Shown: positions 1 to 8,634 of the stretch, one piece after another
Layout of the letters: every line of letters starts with the position of its first letter
How positions within the stretch are numbered: the stretch's first letter is position 1
NCBI RefSeq assembly: GCF_011753055.1
Contig: NZ_VWWJ01000038.1
Coordinates: forward strand, 1 to 56,583
DNA: 56,583 nt
Direction of reading: 5' to 3'
Origin: Burkholderia sp. Ax-1719
GTDB taxonomy: Bacteria > Pseudomonadota > Gammaproteobacteria > Burkholderiales > Burkholderiaceae
The notes under the pieces: model-generated
What the model saw: the letters and a program-made list of their open reading frames with translations, nothing else
Databases searched by the model: none
Told to the model about the DNA's origin: nothing
Made by a program: the position numbers and the translations under genes

Positions 1-182
1 GCTTCGCGCTGGCCTGGCCGCTCGCGGCGCTGGTGGCCGGCCTGTTCGCCATTGCCTATTTCGAAGATCAACAACGCACCGCAGAACTCGCCGATATCGA
101 CGCGGCCATGCTGAGCGACGACCTGCCGCTCACGGCCTATCTCGATCACGGGTTCAATGCGTACCTGACGCGCGCGCACTAA
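1..182 (+). CDS. DUF3619 family protein, C-terminal part (5' truncated by the window edge)
   Basis: The open frame enters from the window edge (first full codon at base 3) and stops at 180-182. The visible 59 residues hold a hydrophobic membrane segment (ALAWPLAALVAGLFAIAYF) followed by an acidic helix ending in LDHGFNAYLTRAH. This matches the tail of DUF3619 proteins, short single-TM proteins of beta-proteobacteria usually encoded just after an ECF sigma factor and just before a DUF3106 gene, as here. Function is unknown. The next gene starts 21 bases downstream, so the two are probably co-transcribed. Confidence 0.75.
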   Translation, partial: FALAWPLAALVAGLFAIAYFEDQQRTAELADIDAAMLSDDLPLTAYLDHGFNAYLTRAH

Positions 183-203
183 ATAAAGCGGGGGATTGAC
201 GGG

Positions 204-1037
204 GTGAGTTACAAGCGCGGCCTGGCCGTTGTCATTGGATGCGTGGTCACGGCTTTGGTGTCGTATGCGGCGACGTATCCGCGCTTTCACCCCGAGGCAT
301 CCGCCCCGGATTCGGCGCTCGCGCCTGCCGCTCCCGCCCAGGGTCAGGCCGCGACGTCCGACGCCGCTGCGACGGCAGCGGCCACGCCCGCCGCGCCGGC
401 CAACGACAATTCCGATAACCCGCTCTCCTGGACACGTCTGACCGACGCGCAGCGCACCGCGCTCGCGCCTTTCGCCAGCGAATGGGACAAGTTCAGCGAT
501 GCGCGCAAGCGTAAATGGCTGCGCATTGCCGCGCGTTATCCGAAGATGACGCCCGATGTGCAGAAGCGCCTGCAGGATCGCATGACCGAGTGGGTGCGCA
601 TGACACCCGAGCAGCGCCGCGTCGCACGCGAGAACTATCAGGTCTCGAAGGAACTGCCGCCGCAGGCCCGCCAGCGCGCCTGGAAGGCCTATCAGGAACT
701 GTCCGAAGACCAGAAGGCCAAGCTCGCCGCCAGCGAACGCAAGCGTCGCACCGTCGTGAGCGCCCCGCCGAGCGGCAACAAGAGCGAGATCCGCGATATC
801 GAGCGACTCGTGAACGAGCGCGAGCGTCGCGCACGCGCCCGTACGGCGTCCGGCGCTTCCGGACCGGGCAGCACGACTGCGCCGGCCGTCCCCGGCCAGC
901 CCGGCACGTCCGGACAACTCGCCGAACCGCCCGCGACCGCGATGGCCGCCAGCATTCCGGCCGCAGGCAGCTTCGAACCGGCGATTCCGATTCCGGTTTC
1001 ACCCGCCGAAGCGCCCGCCGCGTTCAAGGGCTCCTGA
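204..1037 (+). CDS. DUF3106 domain protein with N-terminal membrane anchor
   Basis: A 277-residue protein with a GTG start. Residues 5-25 form one hydrophobic segment (signal anchor or signal peptide), followed by an Ala/Pro-rich linker to about residue 70. The DUF3106 region (about 73-185) is rich in Trp, Arg and Gln and has repeated helical motifs such as LTDAQRTAL, MTPEQRRVAREN and LPPQARQRAW. The last 80 residues are low-complexity Pro/Ala. It probably sits in the periplasm, tethered to the inner membrane. The family has no established function; its constant position between DUF3619 and RDD genes suggests a shared envelope role. No strong Shine-Dalgarno is seen before the GTG. Confidence 0.8.
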   Translation: MSYKRGLAVVIGCVVTALVSYAATYPRFHPEASAPDSALAPAAPAQGQAATSDAAATAAATPAAPANDNSDNPLSWTRLTDAQRTALAPFASEWDKFSDARKRKWLRIAARYPKMTPDVQKRLQDRMTEWVRMTPEQRRVARENYQVSKELPPQARQRAWKAYQELSEDQKAKLAASERKRRTVVSAPPSGNKSEIRDIERLVNERERRARARTASGASGPGSTTAPAVPGQPGTSGQLAEPPATAMAASIPAAGSFEPAIPIPVSPAEAPAAFKGS

Positions 1038-1137
1038 GCGCCTGATCGCGTCTCATCACGTTTCCCCGCGTTTATCGTCGCCGCGCTTCGCGGTTATGCT
1101 CACGGTGTCCCGTCGCTCCCGTTGATAACGCGCCACC

Positions 1138-1698
1138 GTGACCGAACACGCCACCGCAGTGCCCGCCGTCACCACCGCCGATGCTCGCGCGCCGCTTCCG
1201 GCCGCGTCGCCCATTGCCCCCGTCTCCCTGCGCCGACGCCTTGCCGCGCTCGTCTACGAAAGCGTGCTGCTATTCGGCGTGGTCTTCCTCGCGGGCCTCG
1301 CCTTCAGCCTCGTTCTCCAGCAGCGCAACGGCTACACGTATCACCGGTTGATGGCCGTATGGATCGCCTTTGTGGCCGGCGTGTATTTCGTCGGCTTCTG
1401 GCGACATGGCGGGCAGACCTTGCCGATGAAAACCTGGCGCCTGCGCGTAGTCGGCCCGGATGGCGAGCCGCCCACGATCGCGCGCGCCACGCTGCGCTAC
1501 TTCGCCGCCTGGCTCTGGTTCCTGCCGCCGCTCGCACTGCATCCGCTGCTGCACCTCACTGTCCCGCATACGCTCGTGCTAGCGGCGCTCTGGTTCGCGC
1601 TCTGGGCTGCCAGCGCCCGGCTGAGCCGCGAGCGGCAATTTCCCCACGACCGGATCGCCGGCACGCGCATCGTTTCCGTGCTGCGCGCACCGCGCTGA
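1138..1698 (+). CDS. RDD family integral membrane protein
   Basis: A 186-residue GTG-started protein. After a 30-residue Ala/Pro-rich N-terminus the sequence RRRLAALVYESVLLFGVVF begins the RDD-like first membrane segment. Further hydrophobic segments lie around residues 75-90, 120-145 and 145-160. The loop GGQTLPMKTWRLRVVG is the typical second RDD motif. RDD proteins are small multi-pass proteins; some have been linked to ion transport, but no activity can be inferred here. It is the last gene of the DUF3619-DUF3106-RDD set. The gap of 100 bases to the previous gene leaves separate transcription possible. Confidence 0.85.
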   Translation: MTEHATAVPAVTTADARAPLPAASPIAPVSLRRRLAALVYESVLLFGVVFLAGLAFSLVLQQRNGYTYHRLMAVWIAFVAGVYFVGFWRHGGQTLPMKTWRLRVVGPDGEPPTIARATLRYFAAWLWFLPPLALHPLLHLTVPHTLVLAALWFALWAASARLSRERQFPHDRIAGTRIVSVLRAPR

Positions 1699-1940
1699 AC
1701 GTCCGCCAGGCCATCGTTTAACCGCGCCGTAGTCAGCGCACCACGTCATCAAAGCGTCACGCGGCCACGGGTGAAAGTGGCGTGCGCACGCATCGTCGCG
1801 GCGCGACCTAAGCCCCGCGCGGCTGCGGCCGCAGCCGCCCAACGCTGGCCGCGATCCCGTAACAAGACCTTCTTGTGAATGTCACGGCGCCGTCACGGCC
1901 TCATGGCGCAATGCGCGTATTGCAACCTGCCGCGTGAGCC

Positions 1941-2891
1941 ATGGCCCAGAAGACGACCGCGACCCCACTTTTCCGGCAGACCTCCGGTCAGGACAGCGAT
2001 CCCGCCGCCTTCCACTCCGGTCCGAGCGTCGCTGCGTTCACCACGCCGCCGCTACCGATCAAGGACACCGGTTCCTCCGATTCGCACGACGACGATCACC
2101 CCGCCCCGCATCGCTACCGCACGATCTGGCTATCGGATATTCACCTCGGCACCAATGGCTGCCAGGCGAACTATCTGCTCGACTTCCTGCGTCACAACGA
2201 GTCGGAATATCTGTACCTCGTCGGCGACATCATCGACGGCTGGCAGCTGCGCAAAGGCTGGTTCTGGCCGCAGGCGCACAACGACGTCGTGCAGAAGGTG
2301 CTGCGCAAGGCGCGCAAGGGCACCCAGGTGGTCTACATCCCCGGCAATCACGACGAAGGCGCGCGCCAGTTCCACAATCTCGCGTTCGGCGATATCCATG
2401 TGCGCGAAGAAGCGTTCCACACCACGCTCGCCGGCAAGCGCCTGTGGGTCGTGCACGGCGATCTGTTCGACGGCGTGATCCAGCATGCCAAGTGGCTCGC
2501 CTATCTGGGCGACTCGGCATACACGCTGATCCTCGTGCTCAACCGCTGGTTCAACCGCGTGCGCGCGCGGTTCGGCTTCAACTACTGGTCGCTCTCGCAG
2601 TACCTCAAGCATCAGGTCAAGAACGCGGTGAACTTCATCTCCTCGTTCGAACGCGTGATGACCGACGAAGCGCGTCGGCGCGGCTGTGACGGCGTGGTCT
2701 GCGGCCACATCCACAAGGCGGAGATCCGCGAGATCGACGGCGTGCTGTATTGCAACGATGGCGACTGGGTCGAGAGCCTTTCGGCGCTGGTCGAAACCTT
2801 CGAGGGCGAGCTGCGCATCGTCTACTGGACCGTGATGAAGTCGCCGGAAGCACAGGGCGCACCGCGCAAGGCGCGCGTGAGCGCGGCCTGA
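1941..2891 (+). CDS. UDP-2,3-diacylglucosamine diphosphatase-like metallophosphoesterase
   Basis: A 316-residue calcineurin-like phosphoesterase. The metal-binding blocks are in order: SDIHLG (65-70), GDIIDG (95-100), GNHDE (135-139), VHGDLFDG (about 172) and CGHIHKAEI (about 254). Such LpxH-related proteins cleave the diphosphate of UDP-2,3-diacylglucosamine in lipid A synthesis or act on related lipid diphosphates. The 55-residue N-terminus before the domain is low complexity (Ser/Asp/Pro) and unusual; no better internal start is visible, although no good Shine-Dalgarno precedes 1941. The glycosyltransferase and diacylglycerol kinase downstream on the same strand suggest envelope lipid metabolism. 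The true lpxH of Burkholderia usually lies elsewhere, so this may be a paralogue. Confidence 0.85.
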   Translation: MAQKTTATPLFRQTSGQDSDPAAFHSGPSVAAFTTPPLPIKDTGSSDSHDDDHPAPHRYRTIWLSDIHLGTNGCQANYLLDFLRHNESEYLYLVGDIIDGWQLRKGWFWPQAHNDVVQKVLRKARKGTQVVYIPGNHDEGARQFHNLAFGDIHVREEAFHTTLAGKRLWVVHGDLFDGVIQHAKWLAYLGDSAYTLILVLNRWFNRVRARFGFNYWSLSQYLKHQVKNAVNFISSFERVMTDEARRRGCDGVVCGHIHKAEIREIDGVLYCNDGDWVESLSALVETFEGELRIVYWTVMKSPEAQGAPRKARVSAA

Positions 2892-2963
2892 AGCGACACA
2901 TCGCCCTGATTCTCAGCATTCGCTAACCCACTGCAACACCCGAACCCCGAGGGCCGACGACCG

Positions 2964-3995
2964 ATGAAAGTGATGATCGTGACCGATGCATGGGAGCCGC
3001 AGGTCAACGGCGTGGTACGGACCCTGAAGAACACGACGCGCGAGCTGATCGCGCTCGGCCATCAGGTCGATCTGCTCACGCCACTGGAATTCCGCACGAT
3101 GCCGTGCCCGACCTATCCCGAGATCAAGCTCTCGCTGTTCCCCAAGCGCCATCTGCGCGAGCGCATCGACGCCTTCGGCCCCGACGCGATTCACGTCGCC
3201 ACTGAAGGGCCGCTCGGCCTCGCCGCGCGCAAATACGCGATCGAGCACGACCTGCCGTTCACGACCGCCTACCACACGCGCTTTCCCGAGTACGTCCAGG
3301 CGCGCTTTGGCATTCCGCTGTCGGCCACCTACCGCTTCCTGCGCTGGTTCCACAAGCCTTCGCTCGCCGTGATGGCGCCCACGCCCGTCGTGAAAACCGA
3401 TCTCGAAAAATTCGGCTTCACCAATGTCGTGCTGTGGACGCGCGGCGTCGATCTGGAAATCTTCGAGCCGATGGATTCGAAGGTGCTCAACACGGCCCGC
3501 CCGATCTTCCTCTACGTGGGCCGCGTGGCCGTGGAGAAGAACGTCGAGGCGTTCCTCAAGCTCGATCTGCCGGGCTCGAAGTGGGTCTGCGGCGAAGGCC
3601 CGGCGCTCGCCGAACTGAAATCGCGCTATCCGCAGGCGAACTATCTGGGCGTGCTGAGCCAGCCGGAACTCGCCAAGGTCTACGCCGCCGCCGACGTGTT
3701 CGTGTTCCCGAGCAAAACCGATACCTTCGGCCTCGTGCTGCTCGAAGCGCTGGCCTGCGGCACGCCGGTGGCCGCCTACCCGGTGACGGGTCCGATCGAC
3801 GTGCTCGAAGGCGGCAGCGCGGGCGCGATGAACAACGATCTGCGCGAAGCGTGTCTGGAAGCGCTCAAGATCGAACGCTCGACGGCGCGCGCCTGGGCCG
3901 AACGCTTCTCGTGGCGCGCCGCGTCCGAGCAGTTCGCCTCGCATCTCAAGCCGCGCACGCGCGCGTCGATGCAGGAAAGCAGCGCCGCGGCCTGA
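2964..3995 (+). CDS. Glycosyltransferase family 4 (GT-B fold)
   Basis: A 343-residue protein with the layout of a GT4 retaining glycosyltransferase. The N-terminal acceptor domain begins KVMIVTDAWEPQVNGVVRT, typical of mannosyl-, glucosyl- or sulfoquinovosyl-transferases acting on lipid acceptors. The C-terminal donor domain has YVGRVAVEKN and the E-x7-E region KTDTFGLVLLEALACGTPV. There is no membrane segment, so it is probably cytosolic or peripheral. It lies 72 bases after the LpxH-like gene and 37 before the diacylglycerol kinase, which suggests glycosylation of a diacylglycerol-type lipid. That substrate is an inference; the sugar donor cannot be read from the sequence. Confidence 0.8.
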   Translation: MKVMIVTDAWEPQVNGVVRTLKNTTRELIALGHQVDLLTPLEFRTMPCPTYPEIKLSLFPKRHLRERIDAFGPDAIHVATEGPLGLAARKYAIEHDLPFTTAYHTRFPEYVQARFGIPLSATYRFLRWFHKPSLAVMAPTPVVKTDLEKFGFTNVVLWTRGVDLEIFEPMDSKVLNTARPIFLYVGRVAVEKNVEAFLKLDLPGSKWVCGEGPALAELKSRYPQANYLGVLSQPELAKVYAAADVFVFPSKTDTFGLVLLEALACGTPVAAYPVTGPIDVLEGGSAGAMNNDLREACLEALKIERSTARAWAERFSWRAASEQFASHLKPRTRASMQESSAAA

Positions 3996-4032
3996 GCCAC
4001 GCCCCCCCCCAGCTACGGACCGGAGTACGACG

Positions 4033-4863
4033 ATGAACCGGCCCTGCGCCACCTCTGCCTCCCCCGTCTCTTCGATGCCGTCGACCGCCGACGGCATCGA
4101 AGACGAACAGGACGTGCTGACTGAACAGGCCGACGCCCCCGGTCACCCGGGCGCGGCATCATCAGACGTTTCCGGCGCAACGGGAAACAACGCGTGCGAT
4201 ACTGCGGCTTCAACCCGCACCGTTATGGCCCCACGTCCTTCGACACCATCGCACGCCTCTGCCGCGCCTCGCGATTCCGAGACGCCGCAAGCCACCCAGC
4301 CACCGACGCACGGCGGACCCACGTCCGTCCACGCGACCGGTGCCGCCAACGCGCCGCAGAATCCGCCCACCCCTCACAGGCCGGCGCAGGCCGAGCCGCC
4401 CGAGCCGCCGCATCTGCACGAACCGCTCGGCCCGGACGATCCGCTCGCGCCGCTGCCGTTCAACCCGTACAAGGGCAACCGCGGCATCACGCGCGCGTGG
4501 AAGGCGCTTCAGTACTCGATCAAGGGTTTTCGCACCGCGATCCACAACGAAAGCGCGTTCCGCCAGGAACTCACGCTCGCGGCCATCATGGTGCCGATCG
4601 GCATTTTCGTGCCGGTGGAACCGGTCGAGCGCGTGCTGCTGCTGGGATCGGTGATGCTGGTGCTGATCGTCGAGCTGCTCAATTCGAGCATCGAGAACGC
4701 CGTCGACCGCATCGGTCTCGAACGCAACGAACTCTCGGGCCGCGCCAAGGATCTTGGCAGCGCGGCGGTGACGGTCGCGCTCGTCACCTGCGTGATGACC
4801 TGGGGCTTGATCCTCGTGCCGCGTTTCGGCCCGACGCTGCTGCACTGGATCGGCGCGCGCTGA
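4033..4863 (+). CDS. dgkA: Diacylglycerol kinase (DgkA family) with long low-complexity N-terminal extension
   Basis: A 276-residue protein. Residues about 142-276 are a complete DgkA: an amphipathic start (NRGITRAWKALQYSIKG), the conserved FRQE, three membrane helices and the signature ELLNSSIENAVDRIG with the catalytic Glu and Asn. DgkA is a trimeric inner-membrane enzyme that phosphorylates diacylglycerol to phosphatidate. The first ~140 residues are Ala/Pro/Thr-rich and absent from the 122-residue E. coli enzyme. The start at 4033 is supported by a GGAG seven bases upstream. A run of nine C lies in the short gap before the gene. A strong terminator follows. Confidence 0.9.
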   Translation: MNRPCATSASPVSSMPSTADGIEDEQDVLTEQADAPGHPGAASSDVSGATGNNACDTAASTRTVMAPRPSTPSHASAAPRDSETPQATQPPTHGGPTSVHATGAANAPQNPPTPHRPAQAEPPEPPHLHEPLGPDDPLAPLPFNPYKGNRGITRAWKALQYSIKGFRTAIHNESAFRQELTLAAIMVPIGIFVPVEPVERVLLLGSVMLVLIVELLNSSIENAVDRIGLERNELSGRAKDLGSAAVTVALVTCVMTWGLILVPRFGPTLLHWIGAR

Positions 4864-4884
4864 CGGCACTGCACGGACTACACC

Positions 4885-4928
4885 GCGTGCGCAGGCGGCA
4901 AGCTCGCCTGCGCACGCCGATTTTCTTC
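4885..4928 (+). terminator. Intrinsic terminator after dgkA
   Basis: A perfect 13-bp stem (4885-4897 with 4905-4917) with a 7-base loop is followed by CGATTTTCTTC. It closes the phosphoesterase-glycosyltransferase-dgkA unit and insulates it from the TetR gene. Confidence 0.8.
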
Positions 4929-4966
4929 ATTCCCCGTTGGCCCCCTTCTCGCCCCTGGCGTCGGTT

Positions 4967-4972
4967 TATAAT
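4967..4972 (+). promoter_or_regulatory. Candidate -10 element for the TetR-LOG-SDR unit
   Basis: A consensus TATAAT in a T-rich context about 115 bases upstream of the TetR start. No convincing -35 is found at 16-18 bases spacing, so only the -10 is claimed. Confidence 0.45.
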
Positions 4973-5087
4973 CGAACGACAGTCTTAAAAAACGACCAAC
5001 CGCGTCCGGGCACCCACGCAGCAGCTTTGCAGCTATCTCAGGCTGCGGCGTTGTTCGCCCGACGCCGTACTTTCAGGGCCGGACGAC

Positions 5088-5813
5088 ATGGATGCCAAAC
5101 CTCCCCGCCGCACACGTGAACGGATACTCGAACTGTCGTTGAAACTCTTCAACGAGATCGGCGAGCCCAACGTCACCACGACGACCATCGCCGAGGAAAT
5201 GGAGATCAGTCCAGGCAACCTGTACTACCACTTCCGCAACAAAGACGACATCATCAACAGCATCTTCAGCCAGTTCGAGCAGGAGATCGACAAGCGTCTG
5301 CGCTTCCCGGACGACCATCGCGCCACCATCGACGAGATGTGGGCGTATCTGCAATACATGGTCGATTTCACGTGGCGCTACCGCTTTCTCTATCGCGACC
5401 TGAACGACCTGCTGGCGCGAAACCGCACGCTGGAGATGCACTTCAAGCAGATCATCAGCCACAAGGTGGCGTTCGCGAAGCAGTTCTGCGACCAGTTGAA
5501 GGAAGACGGCGAGATGGTCGCGACGCCGGAAGAAATCGCGGTGATCTCGACCAACATCGGCGTGATCGCCACGTACTGGCTTTCGTACCAGTTCGTGATG
5601 AACCCGCGCAAGTACAACGATCAGGAAGCGATCCGCGTCGAGTTGCACCAGGTGAGCGTGCAGATCGTTTCGCTGATGGCGCCGTATCTGCGCGGCCGCG
5701 CGAAGCAGCTGTTCGACGATCTGGTGTCGGGCAAGCACCCGCAGCGCGAGTTCTACGACTATCTGCCGCCGCGCGACGGCGCACCGAAGGACAGCAAGGA
5801 AACCCGCGAATGA
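5088..5813 (+). CDS. TetR/AcrR family transcriptional regulator
   Basis: A 241-residue regulator. Residues 8-55 form the TetR helix-turn-helix (TRERILELSLKLFNEIG, then TTIAEEMEISPGNLYYHFRNKDDI). The rest is an all-helical ligand-binding/dimerisation domain with no family-specific motif I can name. The stop codon overlaps the ATG of the LOG-family gene (ATGA), implying translational coupling. A TetR fused in one operon with a LOG hydrolase is seen in Burkholderia, but the ligand and target are unknown. Autoregulation at the upstream TATAAT promoter is plausible. Confidence 0.9.
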   Translation: MDAKPPRRTRERILELSLKLFNEIGEPNVTTTTIAEEMEISPGNLYYHFRNKDDIINSIFSQFEQEIDKRLRFPDDHRATIDEMWAYLQYMVDFTWRYRFLYRDLNDLLARNRTLEMHFKQIISHKVAFAKQFCDQLKEDGEMVATPEEIAVISTNIGVIATYWLSYQFVMNPRKYNDQEAIRVELHQVSVQIVSLMAPYLRGRAKQLFDDLVSGKHPQREFYDYLPPRDGAPKDSKETRE

Positions 5814-6394
5814 AAGCCGTCTGCGTGTATTGCGGCTCCTCGTATGGAGCCAAACCGGTTTATAACGAAGCGGCGCAGGCGTTCGGTCGCGCGCTCGTGC
5901 AAGCCGATCTGGGCCTCGTCTACGGCGGCGGCAAGGTCGGCTTGATGGGCGTGATCGCCGATACCGTGATGGCCGAAGGCGGCCGCGCGATCGGCGTGAT
6001 TCCCGAACTGCTGGTGGACAAGGAAGTGGGCCATAACGGCCTGACCGAACTGCACGTCGTGCCCGACATGCACCACCGCAAGAAGATGATGGCCGATCTT
6101 TCGGACGGTTTCGTTGCGCTGCCTGGCGGCGCGGGCACGCTCGAAGAACTGTTCGAAGTGTTCACGTGGGCGCAGCTCGGCTATCACCGCAAGCCGGTCG
6201 GCATCCTCAATATCGACGGCTTCTACGATCCGCTCATCACCCTGCTCGAACACACGGTCAGCGAGGGTTTCATGCGCCAGACCTACCTGGACATGCTGCA
6301 GATCGACAGCGATCCGGCCGCGCTGATCGGCAAGCTGCAGCGCTACCACGCGCCCGCAGCCGACAAGTGGGCGGTTCAGCGCGACAACGTTTAA
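5810..6394 (+). CDS. LOG family (TIGR00730) Rossmann-fold nucleotide hydrolase
   Basis: A 194-residue protein with both LOG signatures: GGGKVGLMG (39-47) and PGGAGTLEE (105-113), the latter including the catalytic Glu. LOG proteins cleave nucleoside 5'-monophosphates to base and ribose 5-phosphate; plant-type members activate cytokinins, and bacterial ones are often annotated as cytokinin riboside 5'-monophosphate phosphoribohydrolase. The length is normal. Its ATG overlaps the TetR stop by four bases. Its physiological role here, nucleotide salvage or cytokinin production in a plant-associated bacterium, cannot be told from sequence. Confidence 0.9.
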   Translation: MKAVCVYCGSSYGAKPVYNEAAQAFGRALVQADLGLVYGGGKVGLMGVIADTVMAEGGRAIGVIPELLVDKEVGHNGLTELHVVPDMHHRKKMMADLSDGFVALPGGAGTLEELFEVFTWAQLGYHRKPVGILNIDGFYDPLITLLEHTVSEGFMRQTYLDMLQIDSDPAALIGKLQRYHAPAADKWAVQRDNV

Positions 6395-6432
6395 GGCGCT
6401 GGGTTGAGGCGCAAAAGCCGGGAGAAAGTGCG

Positions 6433-7179
6433 ATGGGCAAAGTCGTTCTGATCACCGGCGCGAGCCGCGGCATTGGCCGCGCCTGCGCCCGGCTGCTGGG
6501 CGCGCGCGGCTGGACCGTGGGCGTCAACTATCTGCATAACGCCCCGGCCGCCGAGGAAACCGCCGCCGAAGTGGGCCGCGCCGGCGGCCACGCACGCGTG
6601 CTGCACGGCGATGTGGCGAACGAGGCCGATGTGATCGCGATGTTCGATGCGCTCGAATCGGCCTATGGGCGCATCGATGCGCTCGTCAATAACGCGGGCA
6701 TCGTCGCGCCCGGCAGCCAGGTCGCCGATATGGACGCCGCGCGTCTGAAACGCATGTTCGACGTGAACGTGTTCGGCGCGTTCCTGTGCGCGCGCGAAGC
6801 GGCGCGACGCATGTCGAAAGACCGCGGCGGCGACGGCGGCGCCATCGTCAATGTGTCGTCGGCGGCGTCGCGGCTGGGTTCGCCCAATGAGTACGTCGAC
6901 TATGCGGCCTCCAAAGGCGCGGTCGATACCATGACGATCGGCCTCGCCAAGGAACTGGGCCCGCAGGGCGTACGCGTCAATGCGGTGCGTCCCGGCCTGA
7001 TCGATACGGAAATCCACGCCAGCGGCGGACGCCCGGAGCGCGCCGCCGTGCTGGGCGCGCAGACGCCGCTCGGCCGTCCCGGCGGCGCGGACGAAGTCGC
7101 GGAAACCATCGTCTGGCTGTTGAGCGATGCGGCGTCCTACGTGACCGGCGCGTTGCTCGACGTGAGCGGCGGTCGCTGA
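6433..7179 (+). CDS. SDR family NAD(P)-dependent oxidoreductase
   Basis: A 248-residue classical short-chain dehydrogenase. The cofactor motif TGASRGIG is at 8-15, the structural NNAG near residue 85, the catalytic Ser in VNVSSAAS and YAASK near residue 155-160, and the family ending VTGALLDVSGG. The start at 6433 is preceded by GGAGAAAG. It sits 38 bases after the LOG gene and is probably in the same transcript. The substrate is unknown; it resembles sugar/polyol or 3-oxoacyl reductases. Confidence 0.85.
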   Translation: MGKVVLITGASRGIGRACARLLGARGWTVGVNYLHNAPAAEETAAEVGRAGGHARVLHGDVANEADVIAMFDALESAYGRIDALVNNAGIVAPGSQVADMDAARLKRMFDVNVFGAFLCAREAARRMSKDRGGDGGAIVNVSSAASRLGSPNEYVDYAASKGAVDTMTIGLAKELGPQGVRVNAVRPGLIDTEIHASGGRPERAAVLGAQTPLGRPGGADEVAETIVWLLSDAASYVTGALLDVSGGR

Positions 7180-7192
7180 TTCGCCGCCCGAT

Positions 7193-7789
7193 CTAGAACC
7201 GCGAGCCGGGCTGACGCAAAAACGCAGCCTCGGCTTCGCTGCTTTCACGGCCTAGCTGCGCATTGCGATGCGGAAAGCGACCGAAACGCGCGATGACATC
7301 GGCGTGGCGCTGCGCATAATCGAAATACCCCTTCGCCTGCGGATGCTCCGCCAGCGCACCGAATAGCCGCAGCGACTCGCGCTGCGCCTCGGCGGATTCG
7401 GCGTGTTCAAACGGCAGATAAGCGAAGGCGCGATGCTCGACGGTGGGCAGACGCAGATCGTCGCCGTTTGCGACCATGGCTTGCGCGATGGCAAGTGCCC
7501 GCTCATCGGCGGCGAAGGCGCGCGGCGTGTCGCGATGACAGTTGCGCGAGAACTGGTCGAGCACGATCACCAGCGCCAGCGCGCCTTCGGGCGTCGCGCA
7601 CCAGCCATCGAGCGCGCCTGCACAGGCGGCGTCGAGCAGCGCGCCAAAGCGTTCACGCAACAACGCATCGAACGCCGCATCCTTCTTGAACCACATCTTG
7701 CGCTCGCGGCCATACTCCGCCGAATCCAGCACGCCGAACCAGAAGTCGAGCACCTCGCGGGCGCGCGGATCGAGCGCGTTCGACGTCAT
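7193..7789 (-). CDS. DUF924 family protein
   Basis: A 198-residue protein starting MTSNALDPRAREVLDFWFG; the DFWFG and IVLDQFSRNCHRDTPRAFA motifs identify DUF924 (a TPR-like all-helical fold). I chose the start at 7789 because it overlaps the stop of the upstream alaX gene in an ATGA arrangement; the longer frame reads into alaX. The function is unknown. It converges on the SDR gene with only 13 bases between the stops. Confidence 0.85.
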   Translation of the reverse strand: MTSNALDPRAREVLDFWFGVLDSAEYGRERKMWFKKDAAFDALLRERFGALLDAACAGALDGWCATPEGALALVIVLDQFSRNCHRDTPRAFAADERALAIAQAMVANGDDLRLPTVEHRAFAYLPFEHAESAEAQRESLRLFGALAEHPQAKGYFDYAQRHADVIARFGRFPHRNAQLGRESSEAEAAFLRQPGSRF

Positions 7790-8538
7790 TCCACGAGTTC
7801 CAGCACGAGCCTGCGCGTGCGCGCGCTTTTCTTCTCCAGCTTCGCCACCCGCAGGCCGCCGATTTCGCGTGTGTTCTGCACGTGCGTGCCCCCGCACGGC
7901 TGCAGATCGACGCCTTCGATGCGCAACAGGCGCACGCGCCCCAAGCCCATGGGCGGCTTCACGCTCATCGTGCGGACGAGTTCGGGTCGCTGCGCCATGT
8001 CTTCATCGGTGATCCATTCGGTCGCCACCGCATGCGCGCCCGCGACCAGTTCCGCGAGGCGCGCCTCAACCTGCTCGCGCTCGATCGGTTCGACCGTGGC
8101 GAAATCCAGGCGCGCGTAATCGGCCGTGATGCTGCAGCCGTCCACGGCGTAGGGCAGCACGGCACACATCAGATGGCTGGCCGTATGCAGACGCATATGC
8201 CGATGGCGGCGCGTCCAGTCGATCTCGGCGCGCACGCGTTCGCCCACGGCGAGGCGCGCGATCAGCGCTTCCTGGCCAGGCGCGGGAAGATGCAGCGCGT
8301 CGTCGGGCGTCGCGCCTTCGAATTTCGCCTTGCGGGTATCGGCGATCTGGATGCGCGTGCCGTCCGCCAGCACCAGCGCGCCGGTGTCGCCCGCCTGTCC
8401 GCCGCCCAGCGGATAGAACACCGTCTGGTCGAGTTGCACGCCCTCCTCGCCCACGGCGAGCACGGTGGCGTCGCAGTGCGTCAGATAGGCGTCTTCGCGG
8501 AAAAGCGCGCGGGTGCGCGTGGGCGTGGCAGTCGTCAT
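7786..8538 (-). CDS. Alanyl-tRNA editing protein (AlaX-type)
   Basis: A 250-residue free-standing editing domain homologous to the C-terminal part of AlaRS. The Zn-binding motifs are HTASH (118-122) and CGGTH (about 213-217), with the GGGQAGDTG loop near residue 46. AlaX hydrolyses Ser- or Gly-mischarged tRNA-Ala. The size fits the longer AlaX type with an N-terminal OB-like region. It is translationally coupled to the DUF924 gene. Confidence 0.9.
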   Translation of the reverse strand: MTTATPTRTRALFREDAYLTHCDATVLAVGEEGVQLDQTVFYPLGGGQAGDTGALVLADGTRIQIADTRKAKFEGATPDDALHLPAPGQEALIARLAVGERVRAEIDWTRRHRHMRLHTASHLMCAVLPYAVDGCSITADYARLDFATVEPIEREQVEARLAELVAGAHAVATEWITDEDMAQRPELVRTMSVKPPMGLGRVRLLRIEGVDLQPCGGTHVQNTREIGGLRVAKLEKKSARTRRLVLELVE

Positions 8539-8634
8539 GGGGCGGTCTCCGGTTTGTCGTCGCCTTTCGGGCGCAGACGTCCATTATCGCGACGCGCGCG
8601 CAGTCGCAAAATACAGCCGAAACCGCCCATGCCC

